A stretch of DNA of 48,581 nt, from the NCBI GenBank assembly GCA_944383305.1, contig CALWOZ010000019.1, positions 1 through 48,581 on the forward strand, given 5' to 3'. This document shows positions 7,631 to 16,632 of this stretch, in pieces; positions within the stretch are counted from its first letter, which is position 1, and every line of letters starts with the position of its first letter. The notes below the pieces were generated by a model that was not told the DNA's origin, did no database searches, and saw only the letters and a program-made list of their open reading frames with translations. The position numbers and the translations under genes were made by a program. This stretch comes from an uncultured Clostridia bacterium (lineage in GTDB: Bacteria > Bacillota > Clostridia > Lachnospirales > CAG-274).

Positions 7631-9007
7631 TTAGTTTGTATCATCAGAAGAAATAGAGCTATTTTCAGAAGATTCAGTTATATTTTCTTTTAATTCATCT
7701 TCTGTACCAAGGACAATAGTTATATCATAATCAAATTCTTCTACTCTTTGAGGATTTACTACTATTTTAGAATTTGTAAAAAACTTTTGTAAATCATTGC
7801 CTTGACCAATATTAGAAACGTATATTTTTGTTTCCTTAGACTTAGTGTCTAAAGAATCTCCTATATTACCTACAATATATCCATTATTTTGTAAAAGGTC
7901 ACGAGTTTTACCAGCTAAGCCAGTAGTATAGCTTCCATTTAATACTTGTATAGACTTATCAAAGCTATCTTCATATACAATATCTTCAGGAGCGACAGTA
8001 GGTTTTTTAAATACTTCATATGCAAAGTCTTTTACCTCTTGTTCATCAACTATTACAAATGATATACTACTTATAGTTTCAGTTGTACAAGGTAAGGTAT
8101 AAGTCTGAGTATTAGCAACGTCTACTTCTTTTACTTCATTTACATATTTTAAAGCATCAGATATACCAAAATTTGTATCTACATATTGTGTTAAAGTTGT
8201 AAAATATGCTTTAGGATTAGATATAATAGAGTCTACACTAACTATTTTTTCAAAAAAGGCTTTAATAAATTCTTGTTGAACTTCTACTCTTTCTAAATCT
8301 CCTCTTGAATAACCTCTATTATAGTTGTCTTTTCTAAAGCGTAAAAGTTGTTCTGCTTTATCTCCATCTAAAAGTTGCATTCCCGGTTGTAAGTCTATAT
8401 ATAAATCTTGAGTAGGGTCAGAATATTTCATTCTCATAGGTACGTCAAACTCTATACCCCCAACAGAATCTATTATATATCTAAATCCCTCAAATTTAAA
8501 GTGCGCATAATAATCTATTTCTATATCAAGTAAATCTTCTAAATATCTTTCTAAAAATTCCATACCTTGTTCTCTACCATAGTTTGGTATAGCATTTATT
8601 TTTTTAAAAGAAGGGTTATCATTAGCTATAAGAGGTTCATTTTGTACCATAATTTCCCACATATCTGGTGGAATACTAACCTTTGTATCACGTGGGATAG
8701 AAACTACGGATATTTGATTATTAACAGAGTTATAATCTACAAGCATTATACCATCTGTTCTTCCTTCTTCTTCATCTGTACAGGCTATAAGAGCCACCGT
8801 CCTTTCCGGAACTTGAGGAGCAACTTTATTTACAACTTTATTTACAAAGCTATTATTATTACTAGACGGGTCATTTGTCATATAAGCATATACAAAAAAA
8901 CCTACTACCCCTATAAAATATACTGTAAGTATAGAAAAAACTATTTTAAAAAATCTTTTTACAAGGCTTTTTTTCTTTTGTTTTTTATTTTTTCTTTTGT
9001 TTTTCAT
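7631..9007 (-). CDS. LytR-CpsA-Psr (LCP) family protein with C-terminal LytR_C domain
   Basis: A 458-residue membrane-anchored enzyme of the type that attaches anionic glycopolymers to peptidoglycan. A very basic N-terminus (KNKRKNKKQKKKSLVKR) precedes one transmembrane segment at about 22-44. The LCP domain (about 65-300) has the ACTD..EGRTDGIMLVDYNSVNNQ start, VVSIPRDTKVSIP and the later RFRKDNYNRGYSRGDLERVEVQQEFI with the conserved Arg/Asp residues that bind polyprenyl phosphate. A LytR_C-type domain follows (about 345-430, IQVLNGSYTTGLAGKTRDLL). RBS GGAGG lies before ATG 9007. Downstream lie the duplicated terminator hairpins and repeat A1. Confidence 0.92.
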   Translation of the reverse strand: MKNKRKNKKQKKKSLVKRFFKIVFSILTVYFIGVVGFFVYAYMTNDPSSNNNSFVNKVVNKVAPQVPERTVALIACTDEEEGRTDGIMLVDYNSVNNQISVVSIPRDTKVSIPPDMWEIMVQNEPLIANDNPSFKKINAIPNYGREQGMEFLERYLEDLLDIEIDYYAHFKFEGFRYIIDSVGGIEFDVPMRMKYSDPTQDLYIDLQPGMQLLDGDKAEQLLRFRKDNYNRGYSRGDLERVEVQQEFIKAFFEKIVSVDSIISNPKAYFTTLTQYVDTNFGISDALKYVNEVKEVDVANTQTYTLPCTTETISSISFVIVDEQEVKDFAYEVFKKPTVAPEDIVYEDSFDKSIQVLNGSYTTGLAGKTRDLLQNNGYIVGNIGDSLDTKSKETKIYVSNIGQGNDLQKFFTNSKIVVNPQRVEEFDYDITIVLGTEDELKENITESSENSSISSDDTN

Positions 9008-9026
9008 ATTTCCTCCAAATTAAATT

Positions 9027-10352
9027 TTACATATTTTTAGCGTGCCATTTTTTAGAAAAAATTCTTAAAAAATAGAACATAGACCTAAATACCCAGTCGA
9101 TATACATACCAACCCATATACCATAAATACCAAAATCAAAATACACACCTAAAAGCCACGAAAGGAATATTCTAAATATTATAAGGCTTATAACAGATAC
9201 ACGCATAGTAAACTTTGCATCACCAGTGGCTCTTAAAGCACTAGGAGTCATAAATGAAGTAGCCCAAAAAATAGGACTTAAAATTAAAAAACTATTAATA
9301 AGGTTATGAGAATATTCTAAAACTTGTGTATCGTTTGTATACAGCATATATATTTTGCTACAAAATATGTAAAATATAATATTCATTATAAGTTGAGATA
9401 TACTAGCACCTAAAGTTTGGCTTAGCATAACTTTTTTTGTTCTTTCCATATCTCCAGTACCATAGGCACTTCCAGTAGATGGAACACAAGTAACCTGAAA
9501 TGTTTTGCCTGGTAACTGTATAAAATTTGATATGGAATTACAAATAGTGTTTGCAGATAGTGAAGCAGTCCCCATACCAGACATAAATACTTGAACTAAA
9601 AGTTTGCCTCCATTAAATATAATTCCATCAACAGAGTTTGGTATAGCAATATCTAAAACAGGTTTTAGTATATTATAGCTTACTTTTAAAGTTGGTTTAG
9701 GCATTTTTAACATTCGAGGTTTAAAATAAACAAAAAATTGAAGTATTGAACTTGATATAAGACGAGAGGCTAAAAGTCCAAAGCCAACACTACTTATACC
9801 AAGTTTTAAAACTTTTATACAAAAAACTGTAATTATGACGTAAAAAATATTAGATAAAAAAGCACCTATAAGAGGACTTAAATTATCGCCAGTTGCACGT
9901 CTTATACCAGTAAAAACATTAAATAATGTTAAAAAAGGCAAAGATATAGATGTAAAAAATAAGTATACACCAGCAGAGTCTAAAACAGCTTGCTCAGCTT
10001 TGCCAAAAAGAACATTTAAAAGAGGTGTCCTAAATATCATAAGAAATACACTTATAATAATTGAAGCATATATAGATATGGTAATAGAATGACTAGCACA
10101 ATCTTGTGCCTTTTTTATATCACCTCTACCTACACATTGAGAAACAATAGCAGTAATACCTGTCGCTATACAAGTTAAAATATTCATAAAAACAAAATTT
10201 ATCTGGTCTACCATACCAACTCCAGCACTAACAGCAGTGCCAAGACCACTAACCATCATTGTCCCAAGCATTGTAGATACAGTAGAAAGGGTTTGTTCTA
10301 ACATAACAGGTAAATATAAGTTTACAAAGCGATAAGCTTTTAAGCTTTTCAT
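9027..10352 (-). CDS. MATE family multidrug/metabolite efflux transporter
   Basis: A 441-residue polytopic membrane protein with about twelve hydrophobic segments. The N-terminal LPVMLEQTLSTVSTMLGTMMVSGLG and IVSQCVGRGDIKKAQ segments, and the matching second-half NGGKLLVQVFMSGMGTASLSANTI...GTGDMERTKK, show the two-fold repeat of MATE transporters (Na+ or H+ driven efflux). The substrate cannot be told. RBS GAGGTGG precedes ATG 10352. It lies 19 bases upstream of the LCP gene and 35 bases downstream of glnS in a leftward run. Confidence 0.92.
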   Translation of the reverse strand: MKSLKAYRFVNLYLPVMLEQTLSTVSTMLGTMMVSGLGTAVSAGVGMVDQINFVFMNILTCIATGITAIVSQCVGRGDIKKAQDCASHSITISIYASIIISVFLMIFRTPLLNVLFGKAEQAVLDSAGVYLFFTSISLPFLTLFNVFTGIRRATGDNLSPLIGAFLSNIFYVIITVFCIKVLKLGISSVGFGLLASRLISSSILQFFVYFKPRMLKMPKPTLKVSYNILKPVLDIAIPNSVDGIIFNGGKLLVQVFMSGMGTASLSANTICNSISNFIQLPGKTFQVTCVPSTGSAYGTGDMERTKKVMLSQTLGASISQLIMNIIFYIFCSKIYMLYTNDTQVLEYSHNLINSFLILSPIFWATSFMTPSALRATGDAKFTMRVSVISLIIFRIFLSWLLGVYFDFGIYGIWVGMYIDWVFRSMFYFLRIFSKKWHAKNM

Positions 10353-10387
10353 AAAATGCCACCTCTTAAAAATTTAATCTATAAAAA

Positions 10388-12046
10388 TCAAGGTTTAAAA
10401 GAACTTTTTAAAGAAACAATTCTGTTAAAAACAAGATTATCTTTATTAAAATATTTACTATCTGCTATAAAATAACCATTTCTTATAAATTGAAATCTAT
10501 CCATTTTATTTGCTAAAAGAATAGAAGGCTCTATATAAGCGTTATTTAATACAATTAGAGAGTTTTCATTTTCTACAAGTTCTTTTTCATCATCTTTTGA
10601 TGGAACAACAAGACTATCATATAAATTAACAGTAGCTTTTACAGCGTGTTTTGCAGATACCCAATGTATTGTTCCTTTTACTTTACGTCCGGTAAATCCA
10701 GAACCACTTTTTGTTTCTGGGTCATAAGTACATCTAAGCTCTATAATATTGCCATTTTCATCTTTTATAACTTCGTTACACATTATAAAGTAAGCACCTT
10801 TTAGTCTAACTTCTTTACCAACAGAAAGACGGAAAAACTTTTTAGGAGCATCTTCTAAAAAATCATCTCTTTCTATATAAAGTTCACGAGAAAACACAAC
10901 TTCTCTTGTACCTAATTCTTCATTTTCAGGGTTATTTTCAATAGTTAATGTTTCTTCCATATCTTCAGGATAGTTTGTTATAACCACTTTAATAGGGTCT
11001 AAAACAGCCATAACAACATTTACTTTAGCTTTTAAATCTTCCCTTATACAGTATTCTAACTGAGCAGTATCTACTACACTTGAAGCCTTTGATACTCCAA
11101 CCATTTGACAAAAGTTTCTTATAGACTCAGGTGTATATCCTCTTCTTCTTATACCAGAAAGGGTAACAAGGCGTGGGTCGTCCCAGCCATCTACTTTTTT
11201 CTCTTCTACAAGCTGTCTTAAATATCTTTTACCCATAATAGTGTTAGATAAATTAAGCTTAGCAAATTCTATTTGACGTGGTTTTATTTTAAAATCTAAC
11301 TCATTTATAAACCAGTCATATAAAGGACGATGGTCTTCAAACTCCATTGTACAAATAGAGTGTGTAATTTCTTCAAAGGCATCTTCTAATGGGTGAGCAA
11401 AGTCATACATAGGATATATACACCAGTTGTCACCAGTTTTATGATGAGGTATGTGAGCTATTCTATATATAACAGGGTCACGCATATTTATATTAGGAGA
11501 TGACATATCTATTTTTGCTCTTAAAGTTTTTTCTCCATCTTTAAATTCTCCTTTTCTCATTCTTTCAAAAAGGTCTAAATTCTCTTCAACAGAACGATTT
11601 CTATAAGGGCTTTCTTCTCCTGGAGTGTTTAAAGTACCTCTTTTTTCTCTAATTTGTTCGGCAGTTAAGTCACAAACAAAGGCTTTGCCTTTTTTAATAA
11701 GTTCTACAGCACAATCATACATTTTTTCAAAATAGCTAGATGCAAAATAAAGTCTATCTTCCCAATCAAATCCTAACCATTTAATGTCTTCTTTTATGGA
11801 ACGAACAAATTCGTCATCTTCTTTAGCAGGGTTTGTATCATCAAAACGAAGATTACATTTTCCACCATATTGATTAGCAAGACCAAAATTAAGGCATATA
11901 CTTTTGGCGTGTCCTATATGAAGATACCCATTAGGCTCTGGTGGAAATCTAGTGTGAAGTTTATTAAGTTCTCCCTCTAAATCTGATTGTATATAACTAT
12001 GTATAAAATTACCTGTTTGAGATAGGTTGTTATTTTCATTTTCCAT
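10388..12046 (-). CDS. glnS: Glutamine--tRNA ligase (GlnRS)
   Basis: A 552-residue class I aminoacyl-tRNA synthetase that charges tRNA-Gln directly. The HIGH motif is in [15 protein letters not shown] (about 36-49), and the [14 protein letters not shown] and [20 protein letters not shown] motifs of the GlnRS group are present. The anticodon-binding beta-barrels occupy the C-terminal ~210 residues. The KMSKS-equivalent loop reads NTIMGKRYL (about 265-273), where MSK is usual, so Ser is replaced by Gly. Many Firmicutes lack GlnRS and use Glu-tRNA(Gln) amidotransferase, so this gene marks a lineage with direct glutaminylation, often explained by transfer. RBS AGGAGG precedes ATG 12046. Confidence 0.95.
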   Translation of the reverse strand: MENENNNLSQTGNFIHSYIQSDLEGELNKLHTRFPPEPNGYLHIGHAKSICLNFGLANQYGGKCNLRFDDTNPAKEDDEFVRSIKEDIKWLGFDWEDRLYFASSYFEKMYDCAVELIKKGKAFVCDLTAEQIREKRGTLNTPGEESPYRNRSVEENLDLFERMRKGEFKDGEKTLRAKIDMSSPNINMRDPVIYRIAHIPHHKTGDNWCIYPMYDFAHPLEDAFEEITHSICTMEFEDHRPLYDWFINELDFKIKPRQIEFAKLNLSNTIMGKRYLRQLVEEKKVDGWDDPRLVTLSGIRRRGYTPESIRNFCQMVGVSKASSVVDTAQLEYCIREDLKAKVNVVMAVLDPIKVVITNYPEDMEETLTIENNPENEELGTREVVFSRELYIERDDFLEDAPKKFFRLSVGKEVRLKGAYFIMCNEVIKDENGNIIELRCTYDPETKSGSGFTGRKVKGTIHWVSAKHAVKATVNLYDSLVVPSKDDEKELVENENSLIVLNNAYIEPSILLANKMDRFQFIRNGYFIADSKYFNKDNLVFNRIVSLKSSFKP

Positions 12047-12066
12047 AATAAATTCCTCCTAAGTGT

Positions 12067-12309
12067 TTAAAGTGATTTACTTTCAAAATCATAATAATAA
12101 AAGACTTTTTTACATTCATTACATATACCAAATTTCATAATTTTATCATTTTTTTCATTTGAAAGTTTAAAATCTAATTTTACTTTTATATTATTTCCAC
12201 TTTTTTCACAAATATGATTTTCAAAATAATAATTTTTACTTTTTTCAAAACTTTTTGCATTTAAAATAATATCTTTTAAACTGTCTAAAAGCTCCATAAT
12301 TTCCTCCAA
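12067..12309 (-). CDS. Small unknown protein with one CxxC pair
   Basis: 80 residues, acidic and lysine-rich, with IMKFGICNECKKVFYYYDFES at the C-terminus, where the CNEC pair and a further upstream Cys (HICEKSG) could bind a metal. Good RBS TTGGAGG lies 5 bases before ATG 12309. It lies 20 bases upstream of glnS and is likely co-transcribed with it. No family is recognised. Confidence 0.7.
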   Translation of the reverse strand: MEEIMELLDSLKDIILNAKSFEKSKNYYFENHICEKSGNNIKVKLDFKLSNEKNDKIMKFGICNECKKVFYYYDFESKSL

Positions 12310-12407
12310 TATATAGTAACTATTAATTTACTATTATATTATAAACATATAAAAAGGTCAAATTTTTTTAAAAATTAAAAAAATTTAAAAATTTTATAAA
12401 AAAAGTA

Positions 12408-12436
12408 TTGACATATTTATAAATATAATTTATAAT
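12408..12436 (+). promoter_or_regulatory. Consensus promoter of the tRNA operon
   Basis: TTGACA (12408-12413) and TATAAT (12431-12436) are both exact consensus and exactly 17 bases apart, ending 19 bases before the tRNA-Phe gene. Confidence 0.9.
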
Positions 12437-12455
12437 AAATTCTGTTGTTAAACAA

Positions 12456-12528
<73 letters not shown>

Positions 12529-12536
12529 TAAGTCGT

Positions 12537-12609
12537 GGGTCACTAGCTCAGTTGGTAGAGCACTGGACTTTTAATCCAGGTGTCCCGGGTTCGAACCCCG
12601 GGTGACTCA
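12537..12609 (+). tRNA. tRNA-Lys (TTT)
   Basis: A 73-nt cloverleaf. The acceptor stem GGGTCAC pairs with GTGACTC (one G-T). The D-arm is GCTC...GAGC, the anticodon loop is ACTTTTAAT with anticodon TTT, and the T-arm is CCGGGTTCGAACCCCGG. CCA is not encoded. It is co-transcribed with tRNA-Phe 8 bases upstream. Confidence 0.97.
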
Positions 12610-12619
12610 TTTAAAAAGG

Positions 12620-12647
12620 GTGTACGCTATAAGCGTATGCTTTTTTT
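12620..12647 (+). terminator. Terminator of the tRNA operon
   Basis: TACGCT/AGCGTA stem extended by G-T pairs with a three-base loop, followed by a run of seven T. Confidence 0.85.
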
Positions 12648-12803
12648 GTATTTATTTTAATTTTATTAAAATAATAATATAAATTTTATAGATATATTTT
12701 ATAGTTTATGTTAAAATTATAGTGGATATAATATACAATATACTTTACTTTATAGAAATAGATGCCATATATAGTTAAAAAATTTTTTAAAAAGGAGAAA
12801 AAT

Positions 12804-15443
12804 ATGGAAAAATTAATACTTATTGACGGACACAGCATAATGAATAGGGCTTTTTATGCAATACCACTACTTACTAATAAAGATGGAGAGTATACAAATG
12901 CTATATATGGATTTTTAAATATTTTATTTAAACTTATAGAAGAAGAAAATCCTACATATATAGGAGTTAGCTTCGACTTGCCAAAGCCAACTTTTAGACA
13001 TTTAAAGTATAGCGACTATAAAGGAAATAGAAAAAAATCACCAGAAGAATTTAGAAGCCAAATACCTTTAATGAAACAAATATTAAAAGCAATGAATATT
13101 AATATATATGAAAAAGAAGGATATGAGGCAGATGACGTTTTAGCAACTATTGCTAAAAAAGCAGAAAATTTAGGCATAAGTCCTATTATTGTAAGTGGTG
13201 ATAGAGATTTGTTGCAGATAGCTACAGATATTATAAAAATAAAAGTACCAAAAACAAAAGGTGGAAAAGCAGAAACAGAAGATTATTTTGCAAGTGATGT
13301 TATAGAAAAGTATGGAGTTACACCACAAGAATTTATAGAAGTAAAGGCACTTATGGGAGATAGCTCAGATAATGTACCAGGGGTACCATCTATTGGTGAA
13401 AAAACAGCAATAAAAATTATTAATCAATATAAAACAGTAGAAAATGCTATTGAACACGCTTTAGATATTAAGCCTAAAAAAGCAGGTGAAAATATTGTAC
13501 AATATAAAGAACAAGCATTACTTAGTAAATATTTAGTTACTATTGACACTAATGTTCCAATAGACTTTGTAAATAAAAAAACAGAAAATATATTTAATGA
13601 AAAGTTTTTTGAACAATGTAAAAAATATGAATTAAAAACTATATTATCTAAATTTAAAGAACCAGCTAAAAAAGAAGAAAATATACAATTTAACCTTATA
13701 GAAAATTTAGATAAAGCTAAAAATTATTTTAATACTCTTAAAAAAGATGAAGAAATAGCATATAAAATGGTTTATGATAATAATATATTTGTTGGAATAG
13801 GATTTAGTACAAAAGATGATGTAGGTACTTTTATAAAAGTAGGAGAAAATATAGCAGAAGATGAAATTTTAAAAATATATAAACCATTTTTTGAAGAAAA
13901 CTATAAAAAGATAACTTTAGATGCAAAAACAGATATTGTATTTTTAAACAAACATAATATTTTATTAAATAATATAATATTTGATGTTATGATAGGGGCT
14001 TATATTTTAAATCCTTCTAAAAATAAATATGAATATAATCATATAGCAGAGGAATTTTTAGAAAAAGAATACGATGATAAAGAAGAACTTTTAGGTACTA
14101 GAAAATCTAAAAAATTTATATATGATATAGATAAAGAAAAGTGGTTTAACTATTGTGTAAGACAAAGTTATGTAGCTTTTATGACAAAGCCTATTATGGA
14201 AAAGACTATAAGAGAAAATGAACAAGAAGAACTTTTTTACAATATAGAAATGCCACTTATAGAAGTTTTAGCCAGTATGCAAATGTATGGAATAAAAGTA
14301 TCAAAAGAAGAACTTATTTCATATCAACAAGAGCTTGACAGAGAGATAGAAGAACTTACTAAAGAGATACATTGGCTTGCTGGAGAGGAGTTTAATATAA
14401 ATTCTTCAAAACAATTAGGAGATATAATTTTTGGTAAATTTAACTTAAAAGGCGGCAAGAAAACAACAAGAGGTTGGTCTACATCAGCAGACGTTTTAGA
14501 AAAAATATGTGACCAACACGAAATAATACCTAAAATATTAGTATATAGAACTTATGCAAAACTTAAAAGCACTTATGCAGATGGACTATTAAATGTATTA
14601 GATGAAAAAACTAGTAGAATATATTCTAATTTTAATCAAACAGCAACAGCAACAGGAAGAATAAGTAGTACAGAGCCAAATTTACAAAATATACCTATAA
14701 AAATAGAACTAGGGCATAAAGTTAGAAAGGTGTTTAAGCCAGAAGATAATTATACATTTGTAGATGCAGATTATTCTCAAATAGAACTTAGAGTATTAGC
14801 TCATTTATCTCAAGATGAAAACCTTATTAATGCTTTTAATGAAGGGCAAGATATACACAAAATAACAGCTTCTAAAGTATTTAAAAAACCTTTAGAGGAG
14901 GTTACAAGTTTTGAAAGAAGTGCTGCTAAAGCAATAAACTTTGGACTTATATATGGAAAACAAGCATTTTCTTTAGCACAGGACTTAGGTATAACAAAAA
15001 ATAAAGCAGAAGAATATATAAATGACTATTTTGATAAATATCCTAAAATAAAATCATTTTTAGATAGTACAGTAGAACAAACAAAAGAAACAGGATATAC
15101 AAAAACTATGTTTAATAGAATAAGATATGTACCAGAGATAACCTCTTCAAACTTTTTACAAAGAGGTATTGGGCAAAGAATAGCTATGAATACACCTATA
15201 CAAGGAACAGCAGCAGATATTATAAAAATAGCTATGGTAAAAGTATATAACCGTATAAAAAAAGAAAACTTAAAATCTAGACTTATATTACAAGTACACG
15301 ATGAACTTTTAATAGAAGCTTATAAAGAAGAAAAAGAAATTATAAAAAATATTTTAAAAGATGAAATGGAAAATGCTATAAAATTTTCTGTAAAACTTCT
15401 TATTGATATAAATGAAGGTGAAAACTGGTATGACACAAAATAA
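12804..15443 (+). CDS. polA: DNA polymerase I
   Basis: 879 residues from ATG 12804, chosen because AGGAGA lies 7 bases upstream; an earlier in-frame ATG at 12762 lacks an RBS. The N-terminal 5'-3' exonuclease domain (1 to about 290) shows LIDGHSIMNRAFYAIP, EADDVLATIA, SGDRDLLQIA and GDSSDNVPGVPSIGEKTA. The central 3'-5' exonuclease-like domain lacks the DxE metal ligands (the place reads YKMVYDNNIFVG), so proofreading is probably absent. The polymerase domain has motif A VDADYSQIELRVLAH, motif B RSAAKAINFGLIYG and motif C QVHDELLIE. It works in Okazaki fragment maturation and repair. The 3' end overlaps coaE by 14 bases, beginning a tight operon. Confidence 0.97.
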   Translation: MEKLILIDGHSIMNRAFYAIPLLTNKDGEYTNAIYGFLNILFKLIEEENPTYIGVSFDLPKPTFRHLKYSDYKGNRKKSPEEFRSQIPLMKQILKAMNINIYEKEGYEADDVLATIAKKAENLGISPIIVSGDRDLLQIATDIIKIKVPKTKGGKAETEDYFASDVIEKYGVTPQEFIEVKALMGDSSDNVPGVPSIGEKTAIKIINQYKTVENAIEHALDIKPKKAGENIVQYKEQALLSKYLVTIDTNVPIDFVNKKTENIFNEKFFEQCKKYELKTILSKFKEPAKKEENIQFNLIENLDKAKNYFNTLKKDEEIAYKMVYDNNIFVGIGFSTKDDVGTFIKVGENIAEDEILKIYKPFFEENYKKITLDAKTDIVFLNKHNILLNNIIFDVMIGAYILNPSKNKYEYNHIAEEFLEKEYDDKEELLGTRKSKKFIYDIDKEKWFNYCVRQSYVAFMTKPIMEKTIRENEQEELFYNIEMPLIEVLASMQMYGIKVSKEELISYQQELDREIEELTKEIHWLAGEEFNINSSKQLGDIIFGKFNLKGGKKTTRGWSTSADVLEKICDQHEIIPKILVYRTYAKLKSTYADGLLNVLDEKTSRIYSNFNQTATATGRISSTEPNLQNIPIKIELGHKVRKVFKPEDNYTFVDADYSQIELRVLAHLSQDENLINAFNEGQDIHKITASKVFKKPLEEVTSFERSAAKAINFGLIYGKQAFSLAQDLGITKNKAEEYINDYFDKYPKIKSFLDSTVEQTKETGYTKTMFNRIRYVPEITSSNFLQRGIGQRIAMNTPIQGTAADIIKIAMVKVYNRIKKENLKSRLILQVHDELLIEAYKEEKEIIKNILKDEMENAIKFSVKLLIDINEGENWYDTK

Positions 15444-16035
15444 CAAGATTATAATAGGCTTAACAGGAGGAACAGGCTGTGGCAAAACCACAGTTTGTTC
15501 TATATTAAAAAGATATGATGCTTATATTATTGACGCAGATAAAATAGCCCATAGTATTATTAAAAATGGAACAAAAGCCTATTTTGAAATAATAGACTAT
15601 TTTGGAAAAGATATTTTAAATAGTGATAGACAGATAGATAGAAAAAAACTTGGAGAAATTGTATTTAATAACAAAGAAAAACTTGACTACTTAAATAGGA
15701 TAACACATAAATACATTATAGAAGAAATAATTAATAACATAAATATATTAAAAGAAAAAGAAGAATATAAATATATAGTTATAGATGCACCACTTTTAAT
15801 AGAAACTAATTTACATAAAATAGTAGATACAGTATGGATAGTGCATTGTTCTTTAAAAACAAGAATAAAAAGACTTAAAAACCGTGATAATCTATCAGAA
15901 GAAATATTAGTAAAAAGGATAGAAAGCCAAACTCCTTTTGAACAAAATAAAAAATTTGCAGATTTTATTATATTAAACGAAGATGGAACAGACCTTGAAG
16001 AAATTATAAAACAAAGATTACAAAAGGGAGCTTGA
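15430..16035 (+). CDS. coaE: Dephospho-CoA kinase
   Basis: 201 residues from ATG 15430 (GGTGA at 15417-15421). It catalyses the last step of coenzyme A synthesis, the ATP-dependent 3' phosphorylation of dephospho-CoA. It has the P-loop GLTGGTGCGKTT (about 9-20), the IIDADKIAHSII motif, VIDAPLLIETNL and the LID-like RIKRLKNRDNLSEEILVKRIESQ, all in the CoaE order. It overlaps polA, as is common in Firmicutes, where polA and coaE are neighbours. Confidence 0.95.
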   Translation: MTQNNKIIIGLTGGTGCGKTTVCSILKRYDAYIIDADKIAHSIIKNGTKAYFEIIDYFGKDILNSDRQIDRKKLGEIVFNNKEKLDYLNRITHKYIIEEIINNINILKEKEEYKYIVIDAPLLIETNLHKIVDTVWIVHCSLKTRIKRLKNRDNLSEEILVKRIESQTPFEQNKKFADFIILNEDGTDLEEIIKQRLQKGA

Positions 16036-16037
16036 TA

Positions 16038-16607
16038 ATGTTTTATGTTATAAATGGAAAAAAAATTATAAAGATTTTAAAAATAGTAATATTTTTTATC
16101 TTAATAATATTTATATGTAAAAGTATGATAAATTATATATTTCCTATACAATATGAAGAAATAATAGAAAAATATGCTAAAAAATACAATATAGAAAAAG
16201 AATTAGTTTTTGCCGTTATAAATGCAGAAAGCAGATTTGACAAAAATGCCACATCTAATAAAGGAGCAATAGGGCTTATGCAAATAATGCCAGAAACAGG
16301 TCAGTGGCTTTCTGAAAAGATAAAGTTAGACTATTTTTCAGAAGAAATGTTATATACACCAGAAACAAATATACAGTTAGGGTGTTATTATTTAGGCTAT
16401 CTATTAGAAAAATTTGAAGATGAAACATTGGCACTATGTGCTTATAATGCAGGTACTACAAATGTTTATAGATGGCTTGATAATGATGATTATTCTTTAG
16501 ATGGGAATATACACACAATACCTTTTAAGGAAACAGATAAATACGTAAAAAAAATAAAAGTATTAAAAAAAGGATATATTATTTTATTAAATAATATTAG
16601 GATATAA
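16038..16607 (+). CDS. Membrane-anchored lytic transglycosylase (SLT domain)
   Basis: 189 residues from ATG 16038, with GGGAG 7 bases upstream. A TTG at 16032 is in frame but too close to the RBS. One N-terminal transmembrane segment (about 13-32) anchors an SLT/lysozyme-like domain: VFAVINAESRFDKNATSNKGAIGLMQIMPET with the catalytic Glu in AES, then IQLGCYYLGYLLEKF and LCAYNAGTTNVYRWL. It cleaves peptidoglycan glycan strands outside the membrane. The same coaE-slt order is seen in other clostridia. It overlaps the end of coaE almost directly (2 bases apart). Confidence 0.92.
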   Translation: MFYVINGKKIIKILKIVIFFILIIFICKSMINYIFPIQYEEIIEKYAKKYNIEKELVFAVINAESRFDKNATSNKGAIGLMQIMPETGQWLSEKIKLDYFSEEMLYTPETNIQLGCYYLGYLLEKFEDETLALCAYNAGTTNVYRWLDNDDYSLDGNIHTIPFKETDKYVKKIKVLKKGYIILLNNIRI

Positions 16608-16632
16608 TAAATTAAGTAGTTTTGGAGGAAAT

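Noticed and set aside
8567-9040. Long open frame on the plus strand opposite the LCP gene
   Set aside because: It is antisense to a clear LCP gene, rich in Tyr/Ile/Phe as expected from AT-rich shadow frames, and has no RBS.
12762-12803. Earlier polA start
   Set aside because: No Shine-Dalgarno before ATG 12762; AGGAGA precedes ATG 12804, where the conserved LILIDGHSIM begins.
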